Part shown: in pieces, positions 26,976 to 34,315 of the stretch
Numbering within the stretch: the stretch's first letter is position 1
Layout of the letters: every line of letters starts with the position of its first letter
DNA from: DASRHT01 sp035650355
Lineage (GTDB): Bacteria; Chloroflexota; Ktedonobacteria; Ktedonobacterales; Ktedonobacteraceae
NCBI GenBank assembly: GCA_035650355.1
Contig: DASRHT010000061.1
Location: 124,001-188,000 of the forward strand
Direction: 5' to 3'
DNA: 64,000 nt
Translations under genes and position numbers: made by a program
Notes under the pieces: generated by a model
The model's input: the letters and a program-made list of their open reading frames with translations, nothing else
What the model was told of the DNA's origin: nothing
Database searches by the model: none

Positions 26976-27650
26976 ATGACAAATCTCAGCTACAGCGCGT
27001 TGCGGGAACAGCTTGTGCAGGCGGCGCAACGGCTCGGGCAGGCGGGCGTGATGTCCCATAGCGGGCATGGCAATATGAGCGCGCGCTTACCTGGAACTGA
27101 CCTTATGCTGCTGACGTCCGTTAGCCATCTGACACATCTAACGCCCGAACAACTCGTAGTCGTCACCTTCGCCGGCGAGGTGGTGGAAGGCGCGATTGAT
27201 GCAACCAGCCGCGAGATTGTGGGTATGCATTCGTGCGTCTACCGCGTACGCAGCGATGTCAACGCCGTCATTCATACCCATTCGCCCCGCACCACCAGCT
27301 TTGCTCTCGCCCATCAGCCGTTGCCCTGTGTATACGAAGCGTTTCTGCGCTTCGGCATTACCGAGGATATTCCGGTGGCAAACTGGGCGCCGCGCGGATC
27401 GGAGGAGGCGGTGACGTACATTGTAGAGCAGTTGCAAAAACATCCCACCGTTCCCGCTGTGCTGCTGGCAAATCATGGCCTGCTGGCGTTCAGTAGCGAT
27501 CCGCTGGCGACCGCGCAACTGATTATCATCATGGAAGAGGCGGCGCAGCTTACCCTCGACGCGCGTACCATCGGCGGCGAAAAGCCATTTCCGGCCGACG
27601 CTCTGCAGAAAGAGCAGGAGCATATGCAGCGATTTGGCTCTAAACGGTAG
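26976..27650 (+). CDS. Class II aldolase/adducin family protein
   Basis: A 224-residue zinc-dependent enzyme of the fuculose-phosphate aldolase type with a CAGGAGAG ribosome site. Zinc ligands are the HTHSP pair (about residues 99-101) and the later His in LLANHGLLAF near 166. GHGNMSARLPGTDLMLLT at the N-terminus is the phosphate-binding region, and the acid near ATSREIVGMHSCVYR is the catalytic Glu. Possible reactions are cleavage of a sugar phosphate or decarboxylation of an acyl phosphate. A copy of its 3' end recurs as a relic at 32586-32717. It converges on the diiron oxidase gene. The ~155-base gap holds two imperfect inverted repeats. Confidence 0.88.
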   Translation: MTNLSYSALREQLVQAAQRLGQAGVMSHSGHGNMSARLPGTDLMLLTSVSHLTHLTPEQLVVVTFAGEVVEGAIDATSREIVGMHSCVYRVRSDVNAVIHTHSPRTTSFALAHQPLPCVYEAFLRFGITEDIPVANWAPRGSEEAVTYIVEQLQKHPTVPAVLLANHGLLAFSSDPLATAQLIIIMEEAAQLTLDARTIGGEKPFPADALQKEQEHMQRFGSKR

Positions 27651-27805
27651 CGGCAGGTTTTTTTGTTAGGTGCTGGTATCCTGACACGTTCCATGCTGCC
27701 ATTACACCGCTCCTGGTAAAGCCAGAGATACCAGCATCTTCCATTTCCTCTCCATTCTCCAGAGTAGAGTCGTTTGCAGAATGGAGAGGCGCAATGGGGC
27801 AATCC

Positions 27806-29116
27806 TCAGGCTGGGAGGATATGCGGAAGCCGAAGCAATAGTTTTATATCACCCGATGGACGCAGCCGACGCGTGAACAGGGCGCGCTGCTGCTTGAGTT
27901 GACCCGTAACAATGCGAATCCAATCGGCTGCGCTACAATACAGAGTCAATCGCGCCTGCGCACACTTGCCAGTGCCCACCTGTGGCGTTTCGCCGGGGCG
28001 CAGTTCCAGGTAGCGCGGCTCAGCTTCGTCGAAAACCCACTGGATCGTGCAGGGAGTGCGTGGATGTCGCGCCCGCGTCCAATCCGCTACATTGGCTACA
28101 CTGGCGAAAAGCGCATCCATAGACTTCTCGTTGACGCATGGCTCCTCGTCAGTGCCAATAATGTGACCCTCGATCATGCTGACAAGGCGATCAGCCTGCT
28201 CCATTGGCGAATCTGCATAGCCAATTTTTACCAGCGCCTTGACCTCCGATGGTTCTATACCAGCTCGACGCAGTTTGGTTTCGATAGAGCGCAGGCCAAA
28301 GGCGAACACCTCCTGGGGAGAGTAGCCCAGGCAAGTAACGTAGTTCCAGTCACACGCAGGCGGCATGAAAACGCCAGCGGCCCAGGGCAGCACGAGATCG
28401 AGCATTTCGATTGCGGCTGCCCTGCAAGCAGCATCGCTGGTGACAAGTTCACGCAGCAGTTGCATACCAAAGGCAATATGACGCGACTCATCGCGGGCGA
28501 CCATGTTAATCCCCTCTTTGAAACCGGGAAAGAGACCTGTTCTGCTAGCATAGTCGCGCAGGTAATGCTGTCCGGTATGCGCTAGCATCCCCTCGACGAC
28601 CAGGTGGTAAATCGCGACGCCCTGAGCCAGTAGCGGCAGAGAGTCAGGCTTGAGGCGCAAGCGATCAGAGACACGGTCCAGCTCTGTAAAAACCTGCTTA
28701 TAGCCCCAGGGCAGATACGGGTGGGTCACAGAGAGCGTGCTGCGATAATCCTGACCAATATGACAAACCTCCCGCAGGAAGCGATCAAAGAAGACATGAT
28801 GACGTGCCTCATCAGCAATCTGGGTCGCCAGGTAGATGCGGTCTTCGTAGCGCGGCGCAGCGTTCAAAAATGGGGCAAGGGTGACAGTGACGGACTCCTC
28901 GCCATCGAGAAACATGGCACAGTTCCACAAAATTGCGCGCTGTTGCTGCTCAGTATGTCGCTTTTGCCAGTCTTGAGCGTCCCGGCTGAAGTCGAGATCT
29001 TTCGCACTCCAGTTATTTTCCTCCCAGAGCCGATAGAGGCGATCCCGTTCAACCGGTGTACTTGTCTCGGAATCGATATCGATAAAACCGTTCTGTTCGC
29101 TGGCTTCGGTCGTCAT
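27806..29116 (-). CDS. R2-like diiron oxidase fused to SCP-2 sterol-carrier domain
   Basis: This 436-residue protein starts at ATG 29116, chosen because AAAGGGGG lies upstream and the extra N-terminal residues from 29149 are unlike the family. The first ~330 residues are a ferritin-like ribonucleotide reductase R2/R2lox-type fold. Metal ligands are readable as FLDGEESV, DEARHH near residue 101, VVEGML and DESRHI. The last ~100 residues resemble an SCP-2 lipid-binding domain (YCSAADWIRIVTGQLKQQRA, then RLRPSGDIKLLLRL). Together they suggest an oxidase acting on a bound lipid or hydrophobic ligand. No R1 partner is adjacent, so nucleotide reduction is unlikely. Its promoter carries the TGACTG-N5-CAGTCA operator. 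Confidence 0.78.
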   Translation of the reverse strand: MTTEASEQNGFIDIDSETSTPVERDRLYRLWEENNWSAKDLDFSRDAQDWQKRHTEQQQRAILWNCAMFLDGEESVTVTLAPFLNAAPRYEDRIYLATQIADEARHHVFFDRFLREVCHIGQDYRSTLSVTHPYLPWGYKQVFTELDRVSDRLRLKPDSLPLLAQGVAIYHLVVEGMLAHTGQHYLRDYASRTGLFPGFKEGINMVARDESRHIAFGMQLLRELVTSDAACRAAAIEMLDLVLPWAAGVFMPPACDWNYVTCLGYSPQEVFAFGLRSIETKLRRAGIEPSEVKALVKIGYADSPMEQADRLVSMIEGHIIGTDEEPCVNEKSMDALFASVANVADWTRARHPRTPCTIQWVFDEAEPRYLELRPGETPQVGTGKCAQARLTLYCSAADWIRIVTGQLKQQRALFTRRLRPSGDIKLLLRLPHILPA

Positions 29117-29203
29117 GCGGCCCCCTTTATTAAATACATATCGTCTCACTTAGCCGGAGCGTCACTCAGAAAGTGGGAAAACGTGCAAAACTTCTGTAAA
29201 AAG

Positions 29204-29260
29204 TGACTGATAGTCAGTCATTTTGCTTAACACTATACCGGTAGAAAAGCATTTTGTCAA
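29204..29260 (-). promoter_or_regulatory. Sigma-70 promoter and palindromic operator of the diiron oxidase gene
   Basis: On the minus strand, -35 TTGACA (29255-29260) and -10 TATAGT (29232-29237) are 17 bases apart. The operator TGACTGATAGTCAGTCA (29204-29220) begins 11 bases past the -10, covering the start point. The same module occurs at 30988-31048 and 31153-31205. Such placement fits repression by blocking the polymerase. Confidence 0.85.
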
Positions 29261-29289
29261 GAGAGGTAACTTTCGGGTTCTGGGAACGA

Positions 29290-29901
29290 TTAAGAGACAC
29301 CCAGGGCCTGACGGATGAAGCGAGAGGCTTCCGCGATATACACTTCTGGGGGAATAGCAGAGTGATACACGTAGCACTGGTCGGCGGAATAGTAAATCAC
29401 GCCGACGATGAAAACCGCAGTAACCTGCGAATTGATGCCAGGGTTGACGATCCCGACTTCCTGCGCTTTATGAATCATCTCGGCGATCAGAGCGTGATAG
29501 GGTGAGAAGATATGCGAACGTGCCTCTTCGGCCTCAATCCAGCATATGCCGGAATGAACGAGCGCCAGGATATCGCGGTACTGGCCCATGATATCAAAGG
29601 CCGCCTGGACGCTACGATCAATCATCTCGCCCAGGCTTCTCGCCTCAGCATGCGCGGTACGCAGAGCCTGTTCAATGCTTGTCTGCATTTCAGCGGCCAG
29701 GGTCACCACGAGCGAGATTTTAGAGGGGAAGTAAAGATAAAACGTGCCCTGGGCTACCCCGGCGCGTGCAACAATTTCGGAGATAGTCGTGGCCTCAAAG
29801 CCTTTCTCAGCCAGGACTGCGCGGGCAGCCCTCAACAGTTCCGCGCGGCGAGTTTGCATTTTTGCATGTTTGATTGACATGTTCTGGACGCTTTTTTCCA
29901 T
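29290..29901 (-). CDS. TetR/AcrR family transcriptional regulator
   Basis: A one-component repressor of about 203 residues. The N-terminal helix-turn-helix reads ATTISEIVARAGVAQGTFYL followed by YFPSK. The C-terminal half is a helical ligand/dimer domain without a clear subfamily. Start is uncertain: ATGs at 29916, 29901 and 29880 are possible and none has a strong ribosome site. It sits directly behind the oxidase promoter and near two other promoters with the same 17-base palindrome, so it is the natural candidate for binding them. The ligand could be a fatty acyl or sterol-like molecule, by analogy with the SCP-2 domain it would control. That is inference. Confidence 0.85.
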   Translation of the reverse strand: MEKSVQNMSIKHAKMQTRRAELLRAARAVLAEKGFEATTISEIVARAGVAQGTFYLYFPSKISLVVTLAAEMQTSIEQALRTAHAEARSLGEMIDRSVQAAFDIMGQYRDILALVHSGICWIEAEEARSHIFSPYHALIAEMIHKAQEVGIVNPGINSQVTAVFIVGVIYYSADQCYVYHSAIPPEVYIAEASRFIRQALGVS

Positions 29902-30061
29902 ATGCAGTTGACCCATTCTTGCTAGAGTGCTCGAACGTGGAAGTTGAGCCTGGAGCAAAACATGAAAACGATGCTGGTGAGAGATATGATACCTTCACCT
30001 GATGTATCACGATGTAACATCTCTAGGAGAGTATATGAGAACATAAAAAAAGTTGTCAAAT

Positions 30062-30101
30062 GCCAGCGTCCGTTCTCTCCCACGAAAAGACGAACGCTGG
30101 C
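30062..30101 (-). terminator. Hairpin terminator for the secreted protein gene
   Basis: The arms GCCAGCGTCCGT (30062-30073) and ACGAACGCTGGC (30090-30101) pair in 11 of 12 positions. On the minus strand a TTTTTTT tract follows about 10 bases after the stem. It lies ~70 bases past the stop of the gene at 30174. Confidence 0.55.
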
Positions 30102-30173
30102 AATGACTGCGAAGCGCCCAGTGTTCGACGAGCGGCGACACAGAGCTGTTGGCCTCTGACTGAGCAGCTACAG

Positions 30174-30842
30174 TTAGCTCTGGCGCTTGAATGTGCCGGC
30201 AAACTGCGACCAGATATTCACCGTGATCAAGTTGGTGAAAGACGTTTGGCCCTCAAGGGTCACATTACCCGATGAATTGACACGGCTGCCTGAGTGTGTC
30301 GAGTGATCAGGGGGGTTGATCGTGTTCTCAGTGCTCAGGGTGCTACATTTTGTCGTCTGGGCTCCCTGGAAAAATGGCACATTATTGAGCGTCAGGGTGC
30401 CATTTAACGTGAGCGCGCCAGTTGTGGGATCGAATGTCCCGGCGGGGCTGCACGGTGTTACTTTGGAAATCGTGACGGTGTTATGAGTATGTGGATCAGT
30501 GACCGTGAAAGAGCTTTGCAAAGAGAAGCCGCATATCGTGTTAGGCGAGGTAGTGGCATCAAGCGTAACTGTGGCTTTGGCTTCCTGATTTGATGTACCT
30601 GGACCGGGAAAGGCGGACTGGTCAGACCAGACGGTGACACTTCCTGCCGGTGAATCGAGCAGCCAGGTCTGGTTGGCAGTGCAGCTCGCAGCGATGGTCG
30701 GTCGGGCCTGGTGAGCAGAGGCTGGCACACTGAAACTCAAGCCGAGAGCCAGACAGAGAAGCATCGTGATGCCGAGAATTCTGAACATACGGGGGACCAG
30801 ACTACGAGTCGTACTGACAGCTTCCTTGGTGGCGTGCCGCAT
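30174..30842 (-). CDS. Secreted protein of unknown function
   Basis: A 222-residue exported protein with an AAAGGAG ribosome site. The signal peptide covers about residues 1-43, with the hydrophobic core ILGITMLLCLALGLSF and an ASA cleavage site. The mature part is Thr/Ser/Asn-rich and probably all beta, with four Cys (ASCTANQTW, TICGFSL, TPCSP, TKCST) that could form two disulfides. I do not recognise the family. It has its own promoter with the TGACTG-N5-CAGTCA operator, divergent from the DUF6114 gene promoter. It probably belongs to the same envelope-related regulon. Confidence 0.75.
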   Translation of the reverse strand: MRHATKEAVSTTRSLVPRMFRILGITMLLCLALGLSFSVPASAHQARPTIAASCTANQTWLLDSPAGSVTVWSDQSAFPGPGTSNQEAKATVTLDATTSPNTICGFSLQSSFTVTDPHTHNTVTISKVTPCSPAGTFDPTTGALTLNGTLTLNNVPFFQGAQTTKCSTLSTENTINPPDHSTHSGSRVNSSGNVTLEGQTSFTNLITVNIWSQFAGTFKRQS

Positions 30843-30987
30843 AGAAATCTCCTTTGAGAATGGTGAGAGGCTCTTTGCTCTCTGAAATAAACAACAGCGG
30901 TTGCGCTACAGAGACCTCCTACGGTGGACTGGCTTCCTGGAGAAGATCGTGTGCTCGACGTCACATCGTCTTTTCATCCCAAATTTC

Positions 30988-31048
30988 TGACTGACTGTCA
31001 GTCAATTTTGTTCTTCACCATCATACCATACACTTTGTATCTTTTCAA
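30988..31048 (-). promoter_or_regulatory. Sigma-70 promoter and operator of the secreted protein gene
   Basis: On the minus strand, -35 TTGAAA (31043-31048) and -10 TATGAT (31020-31025) have a 17-base spacer. The palindrome TGACTGACTGTCAGTCA occupies 30988-31004, just downstream of the -10. Geometry is close to that of the 29204 and 31153 modules. Confidence 0.82.
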
Positions 31049-31152
31049 GGGATAATGAGGTAAAATTAGGATAACTGAGAAAATTCTAACTATTCAGGTG
31101 AAAAACATCATGGGGGGCTACAACCATAATACGAAAAACAGATACTATCTCC

Positions 31153-31205
31153 TTGACAAACATGCATCCTCTCAGTATAGTTAGATAATAACTGACAGTC
31201 AGTCA
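31153..31205 (+). promoter_or_regulatory. Sigma-70 promoter and operator of the DUF6114/DUF6230 genes
   Basis: On the plus strand, -35 TTGACA (31153-31158) and -10 TATAGT (31176-31181) have a 17-base spacer. The operator TAACTGACAGTCAGTCA (31189-31205) differs by one base from the perfect half-site. It controls the membrane-protein pair starting at 31311, about 105 bases downstream. Confidence 0.85.
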
Positions 31206-31310
31206 TATTTCGTAGGGCATTCGCTGTCTCTCTCATTTGTGGGAGAACTGTCAGACGACGTCCTTTCTGCCAAAAGCCAGCTCGGCGGAGGGGAGTGAGG
31301 AGAAACCACC

Positions 31311-31889
31311 ATGACTGATTCCCAGGAAGCGGGGATGAACGAGTTCGCACCCCTATCTGAGAGCATCAACGTCGCTGTTGATGAAACCAACACAGCCTCG
31401 CAAGAGATCACGGAAAAATTGGAGCTGTCACGCGCTCAAAGGCGGCCAGACTTGTCCTCTCGCCTGCGAGCGGGAGGGGCCTCTTTCCGCCTGTGGCGAT
31501 TACGGCGCCCTTTCTGGGGGTCGGTTTTGATGCTGCTCGCGAGTCTGTTCATGCTGGCAGGTCCCCTGACGCTGCTAAGCTCGACGTTTCTTCCCGGCAG
31601 CGCAGTCCCGATTGCACTGTTGGTCGGTGGCCTGATGCTGGTCATGGCGTTGGCTCAACTCTTTGTGCCAGCTCACGCACTTATCACAGGACTGATTGGT
31701 ATTGTTCTTTCCATCGTCTCTCTGATCACAGGTAGCTTTGGGGGATTTGGAATTGGCATGATCATTGGCATCCTGGGCAGCGCTCAGGGAGTCGCCTGGC
31801 AAGCAAATGCCCGCCCCTTACCTACGAGAAGCAAAAAGTCTGGCAGACTTAGAAAAGCCGCTCAGCGAAAACCGCAGTTGAAAGATTAA
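31311..31889 (+). CDS. DUF6114-like membrane protein
   Basis: A 192-residue inner-membrane protein. About 65 polar N-terminal residues precede FRLWRLRRPFWGSVLMLLAS, the start of the DUF6114 region. Four hydrophobic segments follow (LMLLASLFMLAGPLTLLS, PIALLVGGLMLVMALAQL, ALITGLIGIVLSIVSLITG, GMIIGILGSAQGV), then a basic tail. In actinobacteria DUF6114 genes sit beside DUF6230 genes, as here. That pairing supports the call. The function is unknown in all cases I know. It is under the TGACTG-type operator. Confidence 0.75.
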   Translation: MTDSQEAGMNEFAPLSESINVAVDETNTASQEITEKLELSRAQRRPDLSSRLRAGGASFRLWRLRRPFWGSVLMLLASLFMLAGPLTLLSSTFLPGSAVPIALLVGGLMLVMALAQLFVPAHALITGLIGIVLSIVSLITGSFGGFGIGMIIGILGSAQGVAWQANARPLPTRSKKSGRLRKAAQRKPQLKD

Positions 31890-31910
31890 ACCAAGAGAGG
31901 AAGATGTCTC

Positions 31911-32537
31911 ATGGAAGACGAAAACGCAGGGACTTCGAGTCCAGATCAGGAACCAGAAGTCGAGCAAGCACCCCTGGTTGGCAAAACACGCCGTCTCGTT
32001 TACTCACTCACCCTCTTAGTATCGTTCTCTCTTTTGACTATTCTCGGCGCTTTAGTTGCTAACGGCGCAATCGGGGTAGCGGCAACGCTGCCCGGTACTT
32101 TCAACATCCAGGCGACAACCATCAGCGGCACTGGCTTCGATATAACTCCCGGCATCATCAATGGGAAGGCCGTAGCCGTCAACACGCTGACAACTGCTAC
32201 CATCACCAACCAGGTAATTACTAAAACGGTCCCGTTGGGAGGTGGAATCGTCGTTACCGTGACCATCTCTTCCGGTGGTGGCTCGGGCGGCCCTGCGACA
32301 GCGTCAAACCTGGTGACGGATATCATTAACCAGGGAGCAGGTTCAGCCACCCTCCAGAACTTCCAGCTCATCGATCAGACTAGCCCTTTAGATTTAGTCG
32401 AGCAAACGGCGGACTCGGTAACGCTGACGAATGTCTCAATTGACTCGCCATTCCTTTCGGCGAGCAGTATCACGCTGCCGAATCTCTCCCTGAGTGTCTC
32501 GGTCTCCGTCTCCGGCCAGTCGCATTCGCGCCCCTAG
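31911..32537 (+). CDS. DUF6230-like exported protein
   Basis: A 208-residue protein whose ATG has a GAGGAAG ribosome site 22 bases after the DUF6114 stop. A polar N-terminus is followed by one membrane/signal segment (SLTLLVSFSLLTILGALVAN). The exported part is a beta-rich domain low in charge (ATLPGTFNIQATTISGTGFD). It resembles the DUF6230 family, which in actinobacteria accompanies DUF6114 and a TetR regulator. The same trio recurs here, which may point to transfer between phyla or to ancient pairing. Role unknown; surface or lipid handling is a guess. Confidence 0.72.
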   Translation: MEDENAGTSSPDQEPEVEQAPLVGKTRRLVYSLTLLVSFSLLTILGALVANGAIGVAATLPGTFNIQATTISGTGFDITPGIINGKAVAVNTLTTATITNQVITKTVPLGGGIVVTVTISSGGGSGGPATASNLVTDIINQGAGSATLQNFQLIDQTSPLDLVEQTADSVTLTNVSIDSPFLSASSITLPNLSLSVSVSVSGQSHSRP

Positions 32538-32585
32538 CCTGATCGTGCGATTCTGGGAATACGCAATACAACAAACAGGAAAACG

Positions 32586-32717
32586 GCGCAACTGATCATC
32601 ATGGAAGAGGCAGCTCAGCTTACCCTTGATGCAGGTACCACCGGCGGCGAAAAGCCATTCTCAGTCGGTGCGTTGCAAAAAGAGCAGGAGCACATGCAGC
32701 GCTTTGGCTCTAAACGG
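32586..32717 (+). pseudogene. 3' relic of a class II aldolase gene
   Basis: About 130 bases closely match the end of the aldolase gene at 26976-27650 and read EEAAQLTLDAGTTGGEKPFS through ALQKEQEHMQRFGSKR. The stop codon has become CAG, and the upstream two thirds of the gene are absent. The boundary before it is sharp (about 32586). It looks like a leftover of a duplication or of a recombination between the two sites. The open frame to 32936 has no gene-like content beyond the relic. Confidence 0.85.
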
Positions 32718-32747
32718 CAGCAAGCAGCCTCCTCCTGCACAGGTATA

Positions 32748-33206
32748 TTATTGCAAGCGGATACAGATCATCGTAAAGCGCCGGGCAGATTGTCGCACCG
32801 ATTCGGTGTCCAGTTGCCCGGCAGCATCGAAGCTGATGCCATAGGGCCGGGCGGCGCGCGGATGCTGTTGCACAAAAGTGGACAGCCCCTCAGCCACCAG
32901 ATTAGGTTCTTGAACGATGGCCGCCGTCCCCCGTAATTTCTTCCCCTTTAAATAGAGCATCACAGAAACTTGATCACGTAAGTTTTTCCACCAGTTGCGG
33001 TCGGTAAACGTCGTTACCGTCTCCCCTTGCCGAATATATCCTACCGGGAGACGATATAATTTGCCGCTTTTACGCCCCCTAAACTCCAGCAGCATCAGCA
33101 CATTACCAATGCCCCCGGAAAATGGAGAGCGTAACAACAACCCGATGAGAGCATTGACAAACTTCGGTGGTCCCTGTCGGACCTGTGCAGTCGTTTCAAC
33201 AGCCAT
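32748..33206 (-). CDS. Deazaflavin (F420)-dependent nitroreductase family protein
   Basis: A 152-residue protein of the split-barrel Ddn/FDOR-B family. Typical residues are LLEFRGRKSGKLYRLPVGYI and the cofactor region TFTDRNWWKNLRDQVSVMLY. ATG 33206 is chosen over GTG 33215 by distance to the GAGAG site. These enzymes use F420H2, FMN or related cofactors to reduce ketones or nitro groups. It precedes no gene but follows a TetR gene on the same strand 24 bases away, so the TetR probably controls this operon. Confidence 0.85.
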   Translation of the reverse strand: MAVETTAQVRQGPPKFVNALIGLLLRSPFSGGIGNVLMLLEFRGRKSGKLYRLPVGYIRQGETVTTFTDRNWWKNLRDQVSVMLYLKGKKLRGTAAIVQEPNLVAEGLSTFVQQHPRAARPYGISFDAAGQLDTESVRQSARRFTMICIRLQ

Positions 33207-33230
33207 ATGATACACCTCTCTTACCCTTGA

Positions 33231-33806
33231 TTATTCGGCTTTGGGGAACGACGGCAAAAGCCTGCCAAGCATGTTGGCAACCGTTCTAAGGGGATCACCG
33301 CTATGCCTGGTCCGGCTCAAGATGATCCCACCCTCTACCGCCGAGACGATAAAGGTTGCGAGCTGGACAGCCTGTTCTTCGGCATAACCGCCGCTCTGCA
33401 GCTTCTCCTGAAAAGCGCGCTGCAAGAGAGCATATGCCTCGCGGCAGGCACCATTCAGGCGTTCGCTGAAAATGGCCGTCTCCATTGCTACGATCATCAA
33501 CGGTCCACCAGAGCGAAAGCCGGAAGTCTCGACATGATAGGCAATCGTGCATATAAACGACTGAATAGCCTCAATAGGATCATCAATCGAGGTCAACCCA
33601 TGTTTGATCCGCTCGGCAACATACCGTCCGGTCCTGTTGATTGCCTCAGCAGTCAGTTCCTCTTTGCCAGCCGGAAAGTAATAATATAGCGATCCTTTAG
33701 GCGCTCCGCTCTCCGCCAGGATCTGGTTCAATCCGGTTGCGTGATAGCCTTGAGCCTCTAATAATTCGCAGGTCTTCTCGATAATCTGGTCGCGTGTCGA
33801 ACTCAT
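33231..33806 (-). CDS. TetR family regulator, LmrA/YxaF type
   Basis: A 191-residue repressor. The helix-turn-helix is ATGLNQILAESGAPKGSLYY followed by YFPAGKEEL, and the C-terminal domain matches the LmrA/YxaF-like TetR class (SGGPLMIVAMET, AFIVSAVEGGIILSRTR-like helix). A strong GGGAGGGG ribosome site precedes ATG 33806. It has its own promoter with a palindrome, AGACCGGTCT, in the spacer, which suggests autorepression. It is the first gene of a two-gene unit with the reductase. Confidence 0.9.
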   Translation of the reverse strand: MSSTRDQIIEKTCELLEAQGYHATGLNQILAESGAPKGSLYYYFPAGKEELTAEAINRTGRYVAERIKHGLTSIDDPIEAIQSFICTIAYHVETSGFRSGGPLMIVAMETAIFSERLNGACREAYALLQRAFQEKLQSGGYAEEQAVQLATFIVSAVEGGIILSRTRHSGDPLRTVANMLGRLLPSFPKAE

Positions 33807-33823
33807 TGCCCCTCCCGTCCAAA

Positions 33824-33853
33824 ATTATACAGACCGGTCTATGTATCTGTCAA
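33824..33853 (-). promoter_or_regulatory. Consensus promoter with operator inside the spacer
   Basis: On the minus strand, TTGACA (33848-33853) and TATAAT (33824-33829) are both perfect, with an 18-base spacer. The perfect 10-bp palindrome AGACCGGTCT (33831-33840) is inside the spacer, as in QacR/LmrA-type operators (TAGACC core). The TetR at 33231 is the likely binder. Confidence 0.88.
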
Positions 33854-34315
33854 GTCTATTCACAAAAGCTGTCTCTTGACTGTTGACTTGATCCATGATG
33901 GTATGGTACTCTTCGTCCATACCACATTTTTATGGAGGTGTTCTTATGCAGATTGTCTTCATTGCTTCTATCTCCACGTCGAGTGGAACTGGCCTGTTTG
34001 AGGGTCCGATAGAGCACAGAGGATAATTGCTGTAAGCAAGTTTGTTAGCATGGCATCCATGCGAGATTAATAAACTTTTTGCTTTCGCGCGAGCATTCAC
34101 CCTTGCTCGTACCTCCTTTTGTTGCCCACGACCTCCGGCACACTTCTTCCCTGTGAAGCTCGTTTCACTACCACTGGAGATGCTCCATTCGCACTCATAC
34201 ACCATTTTTGTATGGCTGCACGCCTGTAATACCTGCTATTAGCTCGCTTTATACCTTTGTCTAGATCGGGCTTATAGGAATACCCTTATCGATTAACCGC
34301 GTAAATCAATACTGA
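33854..34315. other. Intergenic region of 460 bases with a possible 26-residue peptide
   Basis: A short frame at 33946-34026 (+) encodes MQIVFIASISTSSGTGLFEG and ends PIEHRG. It has a good GGAGG site. It could be a leader peptide for the RIO kinase transcript. The rest is AT-rich with no further supported feature. An antisense frame at 33930-34205 has neither family features nor a ribosome site. Confidence 0.3.

Noticed and set aside
33930..34205. Minus-strand 91-codon frame in the gap before the RIO kinase
   Set aside because: No ribosome site, no family pattern, and it overlaps a plus-strand peptide with better signals.
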